NCBI GenBank assembly: GCA_025093985.1
Contig: JACAAK010000004.1
Span: forward strand, 1,240,001-1,304,000
DNA length: 64,000 nucleotides
Reading direction: 5' to 3'
Source of the DNA: Calvatia gigantea
Taxonomy: Eukaryota > Basidiomycota > Agaricomycetes > Agaricales > Lycoperdaceae
Part shown: positions 1 through 12,534 of the stretch, one piece after another
How the letters are laid out: every line of letters starts with the position of its first letter
Numbering within the stretch: the first letter of the stretch is position 1
Program-made: the position numbers and the translations under genes
Notes under the pieces: generated by a model
Told to the model about the DNA's origin: nothing
The model's database searches: none
Seen by the model: only the letters and a program-made list of their open reading frames with translations

Positions 1-1635
1 TCCTGCAATTGCACCTTGCACCGACTTGCAAGGGGGTGACCGCCCCTTCCATGGCACTCACAGGGCATGCTACTTCACACCGCTACCCACTGGGCCCAGT
101 ATCTCCTAGAGGTTATATTTCTAGGACGCGGCAGTCTGCACCCGTGGGTCGTTTTGGTATCGGAAAGACCACCTTTGGATCTGAAGGCCTGCAGACCTAC
201 CTTTCAAGAACGCCCCACAAGAACTCTGTCTCTTGCCGGTTTTGGCGTGTTGCGGACCTTGCACATACAATAAATAAGGGATCGGTTGCACAGAGTAAGT
301 CTCGGAAATTGGGCGCGGTAAAACCAAGGTAGGTTTAACACATGGTGATGATCCCTGCAGCACATGTTTCGAGCCACATTTCGTGGCACCCGATGGGGAA
401 TTCATCGGTGATCATTAACAACTTGCTTTCATGAATGACCCCCTATATCGGTGTTCCGGACATACTCCATACAACTTTACCACAAAACGGAACATGGGCG
501 TTATCCCAGTTGCAAAAACAAAGATCAGGATTCCCCCTCTATAAACGGTTCTACTTCTATCAATCCTCTCCTTTCAGCGTTGGTTCCATCAGCTGATGCC
601 TCACCCATGGTGTTTTGCCGACCCAGATAAATACCGATGTGGATCTCGTTAATCGCCGCGTGCCTTCCAACTGGACGTAAATGTCGCGGTGCATATTTAA
701 TAAGGGTTGTATGCGGCATCCTCACCTATCCGCCAGGCAGCATGCATGATGGGAGACGGTCCGAACAGATTTAATGAGTTCAGTGCCTTCGGTTTACGCG
801 AAAGTAGCTTGCAGATATCATAGCCTAAAAACGTTTGGGTGGCGATGTGGATGCTGAAGCCCACATTTCACATAGGATTGGAATTGTTCGGGGGGGGGAC
901 AGAACAAGAAATTATAGTGAAGTGTAGAGACATGACACCGGTGTTGCAAAATTTTCTTCAAGTTGAACAAGAGTTAGATCGAAGGGGCACCTTGCGGAAA
1001 CCCAGTTCATGCGTACTTTGGTTGCGGTCCTCGGCGGCTGTGTGGTACTTATGTGTACATTCAGGCCCCAATACCATGATCTATTCTATTCCCTGAGCAC
1101 TCAGGTCTTTGAACAGAGATCACAGGGTCACTGGGCATCACAAATCTTCTATCAGCTGCGGCGGGTAATAATGGCTGTAATATGACAGAACCGGGCTCGT
1201 GAAACAGGGAGGTGTATGAGCTATCCAGCACCATGGTGAAGTGTCAACGTTAATCCGATGTCGGCGTGGAGCATGCTCTACAAAAATTAATGTCTACAAG
1301 TGGGGTGCGTTCGAAACCCGAGGGGATAGATATGATTAGGTGTCGTTATCTTGTGTGGGGGTAGATGCATTAGATGAAGCATAAGTTATGAGAAGATTGG
1401 ATAGGGGCTAGGACAGTGGCTCCGGGTGCCACTGAATTACGGCCTGAGGGCTTCGAAGCGACGTAATGATTCAATGTCTGGGTCCTGAGTTCCGAAAGTT
1501 CTTTGGGTAAAAGGAGGGGTTCGCCGGGCCTCGACGGAGCTTCGCGGGAACTATAAACCAGAGCTACGGATGGGAATGAGATTAGGGCAGCCCTGTCAGA
1601 GAGTCGGATGATGAATAAAGCTGCCGGGGCGATGA
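1..1635. other. Unannotated left-edge region
   Basis: I recognise no gene, RNA or mobile element here. Open frames are short (longest just over 110 codons), overlap on both strands and match no family I know. The stretch lies downstream of the mitochondrial carrier gene, so its right end probably holds that gene's 3' untranslated region. Confidence 0.5.
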
Positions 1636-2957
1636 TTACGACTTGTCGAGGGAAACCGGATCCGTAACATGTTTGGCATCCCGTTTTGCAGCAGAAGTTC
1701 TGAGCAACCAAGCCAGATTTTCATACACCACAAACGTTATACAGTTTCCTGGAAGAACTCGAACAAGGCTAGTCCCGAGACCACGGTAGAAACCCCGGAA
1801 ACCCTCTTGCTTCCAAGTACGCTTGATTGTGGTTGGAATGTCAGGGAACAGGTCTTTTTGAGCGTTGTTCTAAGTGGGATGGGCTGCTCAGTCCCAAGTA
1901 GGGTGGAGGAAGCCAACATGGCTTACTTGGATTCGTGAACGAACTACTTGATAAGGATAGGTTGCACCCGAAGCTATAAATTTGCTTGATATTGACATCG
2001 TGGAATATGCTAGATTGGACTGAAAGAAATCAACGAAGTGTTTGTGGGTGGAAAGGGAGGCCTCACTAGCTTATCCAGGTCCTGATTGTAGGCCTTTCCA
2101 GCCCGCTCGGCTTGTTTTCGTCTTTGATCAAAGCCCCATTTTTTCATCTTTTCGTATGCCATGAATTGAATAGCACCATTGGAGACGCCTACCAGGGCTA
2201 AGGTGGTGCCCCTAAAAAGCCCGGCGATACCTTCTGTTCGCCCAATAGTGGACAGACCATCTAGATGGATTCTAAATTCCAATTACTCGTTCAAATACTG
2301 TTTAAGAATCGACACACCCCAAAGACCACGGTAAGCATTAGGTGAATCTCTCGTAGTGGCAAACATTCGGACCCTCACAAGCCAGAATGGATTCGTCATG
2401 ATGGCCGTTACTGCACCTGACATAGGGTATCAGAATTTTAACGAGGACTCATACAGGATGAAAACGGACTTGCTTGGGCCGAGCATATAAGATATTGGGC
2501 AGCGGATAGTGGTTTATTGACATCTCCTCCACCCGCTCGTTTCTTGAGCATATTATAACTGATGTCACCGGGAGTGAATTACATCATGGAATGTCAGAAG
2601 TAAAACGGAACACGCACAAAAGAAAATATAACCCCCAACTCGACGCGTTTCCTGCGACATTTGGCGAAATACCACGATACAATCCAGCCCAGCCCTGCCG
2701 CCGTTGGATATCCCTTAGGACGTGAAACATTTGCTTCCCGATGCCACCTGTTGGAGCACTAGTATCAACCTGAAATTTGATCTTGAGGAGATCCAAGGGA
2801 TTCAAGCATATGGTTGTTACAACTCCGGCACCTAGACCCGCAACAGCGTGGTCCTATTTGTAATGGGCCACGCATTGTCATGAGGAAGACGAAAAACGCA
2901 TATGAGTAAACGCACAATAGCAGTGGTCGGAAAGAAACTTGATGGCTGCTTTGCCAT
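1636..2957 (-). CDS. Mitochondrial carrier, FAD/folate transporter type (SLC25A32/FLX1-like)
   Basis: This is a mitochondrial carrier family (SLC25) protein, predicted to sit in the inner mitochondrial membrane and exchange FAD, folate or a related cofactor. All three tandem carrier repeats are visible across short introns. Repeat 1 carries NPLDLLKIKFQV (about 2800-2765), repeat 2 carries TNPFWLVRVRMF (about 2400-2365) and repeat 3 carries TYPYQVVRSRIQ (about 1950-1915). The WLVRVRM and YPYQVVRSR signatures, and the later CITFVVYEN, are the forms seen in the human SLC25A32 and yeast FLX1 subfamily. The protein ends in VSLDKS with stop at 1636-1638. The start is uncertain: ATG at 2957 or 2962, followed by a short first exon and an intron ending just before DHAVAGLGAG. 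The substrate is inferred from subfamily motifs only. No frame break was seen between the repeats. Confidence 0.8.
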
Positions 2958-5900
2958 CCCATTAACGCCGGTATATACTTCAGACGTGAACTATTGAGGG
3001 AAAGGGCAAAACAGGAGGATTGAGAGGACAAAACATGAGTCGAGGTTGGCGCCGAGGAAACCTCCTCGCGTCACGTGGTCTCTCCATCATCCTAGAACAG
3101 CGTTGTTTCTGCCCTGCGGCGAAGGAACCGTTGTGGCTCCTTTGCAAGACAATAGCGGACAAAACAAGGTGCTTCTGAAAACTCTCCTAACCTCCCTGTG
3201 GGTAAACCACGGACAGAAACTTTCACCAAGTTATGTCGTTGTCTTGTTTCTTCAAATGCTTGCCTCAGGTCCTAAGTACTAAGTCGATACTTAAGCCCCT
3301 GAAGACCCAAAGTTACAGACTGCAATGGATTGAATACATCACCTCAAGTCTAACGCCAAATCACATAATTCACCACAATCTCGATGTGGCATATCAAATT
3401 AGCTGGAAATTCTGGCCACTGTTTTAAACCCCTCCACTGAACAGAAGTGCTCAAGCTCCCAACTGATTCACTCTCGGACTAGCAGCTATTCCTAGTTGTA
3501 TCCGACACCCGGCTCATTGGGAATATATAAACTGCTGGCGTGTGCCATTTTTTCACGCTCTCGTTCGACGGGTCTGCTGCACCTGTGGCACTGCCTATCA
3601 CCTGCCGCAGGTAGGGGACCGACGGGATCACGAAATGATAAACGGTCGGTTCCGAGCAGGGAAATTGTCCTGTGAGAGACTCCAAGCGATGTCCACACTG
3701 CATCAAGATTAACAGAAGAAGGTATGACAAAGTGGATATGTGTATTCAAGTTTTTCCATGACGGTTCTCGCCGGATTCAGTATCACTAGAATACAGAAAG
3801 AGGTTGGCTTCTAAGATTCCACGGTGCCTATTGGGATCTGACTTCCCTCCATCCGATATCTTGTCCCGCTGTTAAATATGGCCATGCTTGTGAACATACC
3901 TGTACGTTAGACGGCCATCCGCCCTCGACATAGAGGAACAGAATTGGCCCCTAAATCGAACTTTCCTGGCGGCCCGGTAATGATTTACTATCCTTCGATC
4001 TCCTGACCCAACTCCCAACGAGACTTGAGATCTTGAGAGAGTACTAAGCGGGTATTCCGTATAACCGAACTTTCTGTGGACTATGGAATTATGATTACGT
4101 AGTAATTTTCCAAGCCTTCTACTCAGGTGTGGGTGGCGCTCCCACCACTCAAATGCTTATGCTGTTGAGATCCTCGACAGGGCATTTGGTGAGACTGAGA
4201 GCAAGAGGCATTCGGTTCCGCACCCGTTACTGTTATTCAGGTACATCATGCTTTCGCCGGCCCCTGACGTTGTTGCACTCATGAAATTATGGCTTTACCC
4301 TATCTGATACGTTGTATTCATCCGGGTTGTGGCTGGGAACTCCCTACTATCTGTTACCCACAGTTTGCGCCGCACCCAGAAGATCTCGGAAAGACCTCCA
4401 TGGAGAATGCTTGTGGGGTGCTTCACAGCCAGCCTCATTCTATTGCGGCCCAGCTCACCGGAGACCACATGCGCATTCGCCCTAATCGCCAAGATAAGAG
4501 GTTCTAGGGCGAGACACCGCACATACCCATCTAGACCCAAATAGGATTGAGCCTCCGCAGAATCCTCTCGAGTTTCTCCATGTTTGTGTTGCTCTGACGA
4601 CATTCGTTTAGCGAGATCAAAATTCGATGGCCCCCTCGTCGGCATTTGAAGCGTGGAGGAGGCCAACAGGAGTGTAGAATTTCCTCTGCGCTCCCATGTG
4701 GAATGTATTCGTTCGCACTTCACGTCCACAATTGTTGGGGAACGGGAAGCAGAAGTATATATTGTGATTTTCTAACGGAAAAAATACTTTCCTCCGAGAA
4801 AACATTCCGGAGAGTGTTTACAGGTAGCGTCTTTGCTCGATATGGCTCTCAATACCTCATTACCAGCTTTGGTGTGTTTCCCAAAGGCCTATCGTGAGCA
4901 ATTGTTTGACATTTGCAAATGGCCCAGAAGAACATCCGGCAGTACCTTGAGGCTGAGACCCCGAGGGTGTGTCCATTATCGTTCTCTCATTCAAACATCC
5001 CGTCTCACGAAGGTCGAGAGGCGTCATCGACCTACGTCCTTCCTTCTGGTCAAAGACCATATGTGTGACTCCGTCAGAATTAGTGGAAAGAATCACACAA
5101 ATACCACTGGCCGCGGTGTTCCTCGTTTGGCTAGATAAGAACCAGATTAGCCATTTAATCAAGATTGTCAAATAGGGCTATTTGCGCCCTGAGAGTGCTT
5201 TGAACACGGGAATAATTGCACCCGTGGGAGTCTAAACTAGAGGATTGAGAATGTAACCTATTAAGGTGTGTTTGCGGAATCCTGCGTCGGAGAGGGTGGT
5301 AGGAGAAAGACTATTTAGAGCCGCCAAGACAATGAGGACGGATCAGCGCTCAGAGAGGCCTTAAGATGTGTGAATCTTCCATCCATTTCTGATTCTGCGT
5401 CGTGATGCCCCCACTGGGATGGGTGATTCTTGAGACGGTAATTTACAGGCCCTGAAATTTGCAAGCCTCGAGGCAAGTTCAAGGCAAAGGGAAAGGTCCA
5501 CAGATCATTCGGGAGCTTAGAGGTTCCCTTATTGCCGATCCTGATCTACCTCCGGTTTATAAAGAACAAGATCAGTGTCCCAGGAGCGCCTGGGTGTGAG
5601 TTCGACACGAGGAAAAAGTACAGACATCCCCGTTATTAGAGCCATTGATGTAACTTCCCGCATTATGTGTCGATATAACTGCCCCACTCGGGGGGTGGGG
5701 GTCATTAGCATAAGAATGACGTGACTTCCCATATCTTATGTATGAGCGCTGCACTTAGAAACGGGGCATAGGGTAGATCGAAGTTAGAAGATGGATTCCT
5801 TTCTACGCACCTTCTGGGCCTCTGAATGAAACTACCCTGTTTCTCCGCCTGAAATACTGGGATACGCTCTCGCCAGCTAGAATTGGGCGCTGTTGGGCCT

Positions 5901-6797
5901 GATAAACCCATTACTCTTGTGTTTCGGAGCAGGTGAAGGCCAGGCGAAGGACCTTAGTAAAGATTTTCTTTAAAATTAGCCAAGGATATCAAACATGCAA
6001 AAGCTGCTGGGTTGTGAGACCAAACAAGCGCCTCTACAGACTCCCGGAAATGCTTCTGACCTTGTTGCGTTCTTTGCCATTCTCATGTTCAATACTGGAT
6101 AAACTTGTATGTCCGCCACATACTGTGGTGCCGGTGAAGTTCATGATCCTTCACCACGCTGTTGGTTTAACTTGTTCTGGGCCAGGGAAGGGCTTGAGTT
6201 GCCTCTTTACGACAGACATATGCTTCCTTGCGCAGTCTCACCATGAGTTTGCGCCCTTTTTTGCCTGAAAGAATTGCTTCGTTGCACCATTACAGGGTCA
6301 CTGGGTTGGACAAAACCTGTGCACGCCACAAACACTGTCCTCGCTTTTGCCGCATGAAAAGTCTAGAACGTCCCTCCAACCAACCCCACACATTTAGCAC
6401 TGGATAATTCATGGTATTGTTCCTGCTGAGCGAAAACCCGATATTGTCATTACAAGACGAATAATATTGGTAGTTGGTAGCTTAATCTGAGGAGACGGCT
6501 CGTAATGAGTACTCGGATGAGACGAAACAAGATCCAGGTCGATTCGCTCGCAGGGCGCAAAGGGTGGTGGTTGACGTTGAACGTTGAGGTTCGGCGGAAT
6601 TTTTCAAAATGAATTTAGGGACTTGATACCAAAAGAAAGCACTCCACGGGCGAAAGGAATCGGAAATGAAAGGAGAGCTAAGCGGTTAATTTAATGTTAA
6701 TGGGATTTCTGGCCAAGGGCTGACGGAGGCCGGGCAGTGAGAACCCTTGAAAATTGTTCGTCGTTGTCCTTAAATAGACCAAGTCTTGGTCTCCAGC
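2958..6797. other. Gene-poor 3.8 kb region
   Basis: I see no recognisable gene between the carrier and the prolyl oligopeptidase. The longest frame (about 144 codons, minus strand, 4295-4729) has no family motif and overlaps several other short frames, as expected by chance. No terminal repeats, transposase or reverse transcriptase motif or tRNA was found. The last few hundred bases should hold the promoter of the downstream gene. Confidence 0.5.
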
Positions 6798-9700
6798 ATG
6801 CTACACTTACGCAGGTTTCTTCTGCAGTCTGCACCCGCGCGACGCGCTTTCAACATCGTTTCACGCCCATCTACAACCTCTGCCATGACAGCTCATTGGA
6901 CGCCAAATCGCTATCCGAAGGCGCGCCGATCCGACCATGTAGACACGTACCAGAGTGCGACTACTGGAACAGTCCCTGTCCCAGACCCATATAACTGGCT
7001 TGAAAAGCATAGCGATGAAACTGACAAGTGGACTTCCGAGCAGGAGGCCTTCACGCGCAAATATTTGGATCAAAACCCTGACCGGAAGCGCCTTGAGGAC
7101 GCCTTCCGTGGCAGCGTTGACTATGCCAAGGTATGTATTGTCATTGCCCCACTTAGACACCAATAGCTCACAGCAGATTCTGTTTATATTCTAGTTCGGC
7201 TCACCGACCTTGCACGATGATGGACGATGGTATTGGGCATATAACACTGGCTTACAACACCAACATGGTGTGTTTCTTCCCCCACATCCTCTGGTTTCCT
7301 ATCTCATGCTCTCGATCAGTGGTGTATCGTTCTCTGAACAACAAGCTTCCCGAGTTCAGGGACGGCACCGAGCCGGGCGAGGTTTTTTTCGATGTGCGTT
7401 TCTATTTCTTCTACACTTCGAGCTTACCCTGAACGATCGTTCAGCCCAATCTTCTGAGCAACGACGGAACAGTCGCCTTAACTCATTTTGAATTTTCCAA
7501 ATGCGGAAAACTGCTCGCTTATGGCCTATCGCAATCCGTATATACTCTATTTCTGGTTTTGAGTCTCATTGAAACCGATACGTTCCCCGCAGGGAAGTGA
7601 CGAGTCTACTCTGTACATCAGGCCCACGGACGCGCCGCTGAACAAGAGGGAAGACGCTGAGCGTCTCCCAGACGAGATCAAGCGCGTCAAGTTTTCTAGT
7701 CTCTCCTGGACACCAGACTCCAAAGGCTTCTTTTATCAGGTGGATTATATATTGCACGTCCTTCGCACCCTACTTACAATTTCACCCATAGCGGTTCCCT
7801 GAAGCAAAGGGTACAACCAATGGTATCAAAACTTCAACGGACGAGAATGCTATGGTTTATTATCACCGTATCGGGACGGATCAATGCAAGTCGGAACACT
7901 CTTCCTTGAGATTTTTAATTTATGCCATTTATGTGTGTGCATAGCGGAGGACATCCTGGTTCACAAGGACGCGGACCACCCAACGTGGATGTTTGGCATC
8001 AGCGTGACCGAAGATGAGAAGTACCTCATTTTACACACTTCCAAGGACACTGCCCGTGTTGGTTCTCCCCTTCTTCATTCGCACGGGAATATTATTCTCA
8101 TTACCTTCCAGAAAAATTTGATCTGGGTTGCCGATCTCAAGAAGGTAATCCCAGGGGAACCCATTCAATGGAAGAAGCTTTTTGATTCCTTCGACGCAGA
8201 ATACTCATAGTGAGTTCCCTTTCGTCATTCATGTTCTAAGAACGTTGACGCCATTGGTTACTATAGCGTCACTAATGATGGCTCGCTTTTCTTTTTCCAC
8301 ACCAACGAGAATGCTTCACGATATAAGCTGATTTCGATCGATGTTTCCGTCGAAAAGCCCACCCCTGCTGTTGTGATCCCCGAGCAAAAAGATGCTCTTC
8401 TCTGCGATGTCCAACGGGTCAATAAGAATCGCTTCGTCATCCAGTATAAGCGCAACGTAAGTCCGAGGTGTTTGCATTGTTCTGACTTTTGACAGAACCC
8501 TTCCAGGTCAAAGACGAACTCTATATCTATGACAACAACGGGAAGAAATTGGAACGTTTATTCCCAGACTTCGTAGGGTCCATGACCGCACACTGCAGAG
8601 ACTCTCATTCATGGCTTTTCATCACCATGAGCGGTTTCACAACTCCAGGAACCATTGCATACTATGATTTCAAGAGGCCCGAAGGCCAACGTATGACACC
8701 GTTCCGCCAAACCGAGGTCAAGGGCTTGAATCCAGATGACTTTGAGACTCGTCAGGTATGTCATCACTGTCTCCCTTGACCGTGGACTTTGCCAACTAGG
8801 ATCAGGTTTGGTATCCTAGTAAGGATGGCACGCAAGTCCCCATGTTCATCGTTCGCCACAAGTCTACGCCCTTCGACGGTACTGCTCCTGCCATTCAATA
8901 CGGTAATGCCCCATCCCCTAGCTACGCCGACCCTATACTCACGCGACCGTCAGGATATGGAGGTTTCAGTATCTCCATTGACCCTTTCTTCAGTCCGATG
9001 TTCCTCACATTCATCCAATTATATGGGGGTGTGGTTGCCGTCCCTAACATTCGTGGTGGTAACGAGTTTGGGGAGGACTGGCACCTCGGAGGGGCTTTAA
9101 AAAATAAGGTGGGACTTTGGATTACTTCCTCCCAGCTACACTACAGGCTCCAACCTTGATCATCAACAGAAAAATTGTTTCGATGATTTCATTGCCGCTA
9201 CGTAAGACTTCGTCATTTCCCCCCAATCAACATCGCTTAACTAATATGTATCCAGGGAATACCTTGTCAAAAACAAGTACGTGGGCCCAGGAAAAGTCGC
9301 GATTAACGGCGGTTCCAACGGAGGTAAGGGTGCGCCTTCCGGTGTTAATGAGGTCTCATTTCTTTCCAGGTCTCCTCGTTGCTGCATGTGTGAACCGGGC
9401 ACCTGAGGGTACCTTCGGTGCTGCAGTGGCCGAAGTGGGTGTTCTCGATATGTTGAAAGTATGTATCACCTTAGTCTTCCCCACATACATGACGCTGATG
9501 GCATTTGCGTCCCTATTTCAGTTCCATAAATTCACCATTGGTAGATATCAAAATTTACCGACCGTGATGCTCGTACTAAACTTCTGTTACCCTAGGGAAG
9601 GCCTGGACCAGCGACTACGGAAACCCCGATGATCCCCATGATTTCGATTTTATCTACCCAATATCACCACTTCATAACATCCCTAACCGTGTATTGCCCC

Positions 9701-10083
9701 CTTTCATCCTCTTGACGGCTGATCGTATGTTTCTTTCTTTTTTTCCACCCAACTTTCCGAACTCGGAACCCTGACTTGACTTTTAAATCTTCTCACAGAT
9801 GACGACCGCGTGGTGCCAATGCACTCGTTCAAACACGCTGCAACGCTACAACATACCCATCCCAACAATCCCCACCCCCTCTTGCTCCGTGTTGATAAAA
9901 AGGCAGGCCATGGCGCGGGCAAATCCGTTGAAAAGAGGTATATCTGTTTACCCACCCACATGCCTCTTGGAGCGCGTCCTGACTTGGTCTTTTTTCTTTA
10001 GAATTCAAGAAGCCGCCGATAAATGGGGCTTTGTCGCCCAATCTATGGGACTTGTATGGAAGGACAAGCAGAACCACTTATAG
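6798..10083 (+). CDS. Prolyl oligopeptidase (serine peptidase family S9A)
   Basis: Prolyl oligopeptidase hydrolyses short proline-containing peptides on the carboxyl side of proline. The gene is split by many short introns and reads as a protein of roughly 740 residues, the usual S9A length. The N-terminal part has the family motif [10 protein letters not shown], then a beta-propeller region (for example [14 protein letters not shown]). The C-terminal alpha/beta-hydrolase domain follows, with [14 protein letters not shown], the nucleophile motif NGGSNGG (about 9310-9330), the catalytic Asp in [14 protein letters not shown] (about 9800) and the catalytic His in KAGHGAGKS (about 9900). The stop is TAG at 10081-10083. 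Two in-frame starts exist. ATG 6798 adds about 29 residues rich in Arg and Ser with no acidic residues, like a mitochondrial presequence. ATG 6885 ([11 protein letters not shown]) gives the usual cytosolic form. No cyclic-peptide precursor gene was seen nearby, so a housekeeping role is the simplest reading. Confidence 0.93.
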
Positions 10084-10490
10084 GCTTCTTCATATCCCTT
10101 CTTTTGCCGATTTTTCGTCTTTCCGGGTTATATGGTCCGATCGAGATACCGACTCCTTTAATGATTGAGGCTGTGGCATTATTGTAGTATCTCTCGTATT
10201 TGGATGACTCGACGTTCCTTGGGTAATTATGGTGGTATAAAATTTCTGGGATATTTTGTAGCACGACAAGCATCATATCATTTTGGTAGATCCTGTTATA
10301 GCTGTTTCGGCACTCCCGAATGATACATGAGATTCGGTTCAACCGAGACCTCTGTTCCATGTCCCTGGGTTGAAGCATCCGGAGACGACCTTGAATCCTG
10401 GTGTTTCCAATGATCAAAATTAGCTGGTTGTATTTCCGTCTTGAGGATACGATTCATCTTGGATTTAGGAACCGGAGCTTGTTCGATAAA
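10084..10490. other. Convergent intergenic region (3' ends)
   Basis: This 407 bp lies between the stop codons of the convergent prolyl oligopeptidase and TAD2 genes. It is A/T-richer than the flanking coding sequence and should hold both 3' untranslated regions. No other feature is seen. Confidence 0.5.
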
Positions 10491-11271
<781 letters not shown>

Positions 11272-11623
11272 TTGATAAACCTTCCGGTGTTGACTTGGTC
11301 GACTAGAACGGAGGTATTATATATTTTCTTTGCGACAGCTGTGTTTTTGGTGCGATAAGATTATTATGTAAACCTTTCCGCCATCTTTAATTATGGGTTC
11401 TTGTAAGTCCCTCAACATCAACATATCCACGTTATACCAAGTTCGATAGCACATAAAGGTATCAATCCATTTGACGCTACTTTGATACACTCGTGGCTCT
11501 TGGCCGGCCCTGAGGCCTGAGGACCATCAACCTCTCGGAAATAGGCGCAGTTAACTTCTCTCTATTCCCGACCACACTCAAGCATTGCTCTTCCTCTTGG
11601 AGTTTTGGCTCCTGGAGTTCACG
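11272..11623. promoter_or_regulatory. Divergent intergenic region, probable bidirectional promoter
   Basis: This 352 bp separates the start codons of TAD2 (leftward) and the GPI-type surface protein (rightward), so both promoters should be here. I see no unmistakable core element. The assignment rests on position alone. Confidence 0.4.
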
Positions 11624-12417
11624 ATGTTCATTGGACTCTTGGCAGTATTCTTAGGGTTTATCCACACTGCTTCTGCGGGCTTGTTGCTGGGCTTAATGGA
11701 GCTAAACCATGATTTTCTTGGGATGGCGTTCGGTCACTTGTCCGCCCGACAAACTCAACCCCTGCCAAACGTCCCTACGGAATGTAAGCCTGATTGTGAT
11801 CCTGTTAATACCAAAATCTCCCAAGTGAGTCCAAAATTGGAGTCAGTCCTCGGAGGACACTTGATTGAAGTGAATTTCGCAGGGATGTCCACCCGACGAT
11901 TGTTGCAAGGCAGCCTTTTTTACAGGAACTTTCAACTGCCTGAAATGTGTCGGCGAAGCCATAGGTGCTACTGATTTCAGCGCTGGCCAGGCAGTCCTTG
12001 ATAGTAGGTTTCCGATGTTCATGCGGTAACCTTTAACTTGACACGCAAGTAGACCTCGCTCAGGCATGCTCTGCGCGTGGTTTCGACGTTCCTAAGCTTA
12101 CCTTACCGGGGGCTAATTCTACTTCGTCTTCCGCGACTCTCTCCATTCGGTCCACTGCGACTGTCAGTAGGCCACCTCAGACAACTGTCTCCGTACTTCT
12201 TTCAGCTCCTCCCAATACTGCCCCTCCACCTCTCACGACTCCTATCAACCAATCAACGGCCACGGCACCACTAGCCTCATCAACCCCACAAGGTCCCCCC
12301 CAAATAATTCCTGCACCTTCTGGTGCCAAATCTTATCACTTCTTTACCCCTCACTTCTCACAGTTGTCAACTTTTATTGTCCTGGTCATTGGGTTTGCCC
12401 CCCTCTTCGTGTTGTAG
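11624..12417 (+). CDS. Secreted cysteine-rich, GPI-anchor-type surface protein
   Basis: The predicted protein starts with a hydrophobic signal peptide (MFIGLLAVFLGFIHTASA). A short cysteine-rich domain follows: PTECKPDCDPVN, then across an intron GCPPDDCCKAAFF, FNCLKCVG and AQACSARGF, eight cysteines in all. After FDVPKLTLPG comes a long Ser/Thr/Pro-rich spacer and a hydrophobic C-terminal tail (FIVLVIGFAPLFVL) ending at the stop, as in GPI-anchored proteins. Two introns restore the frame: 11825-11882 (GTGAGT...GCAG) and about 12002-12048. This layout resembles a family of small cysteine-rich GPI proteins common in Agaricomycetes, whose function is not known to me. A cell-surface or cell-wall location is inferred from the signal and tail. 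The stretch between the signal peptide and the first cysteine is long and could hide another intron. Confidence 0.75.
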
Positions 12418-12534
12418 CTGAGAACCTTTTTCTCATCTTCTTGATTCCATAACAGAATTCTCTTGGCTCCGACGTGAGATAGAGACAATGTACATATGTA
12501 TAAGCTGAACTATCGGAATGTGCTAGCTGTCCAC

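Noticed and set aside
4295..4729. 144-codon minus frame
   Set aside because: No recognisable motif, ordinary chance length for a 3.8 kb gap, and overlapped by other frames on both strands.
6798..10083. Prolyl oligopeptidase as a cyclic-peptide macrocyclase
   Set aside because: No precursor-peptide gene or other pathway gene is nearby, and all visible motifs fit an ordinary S9A enzyme.
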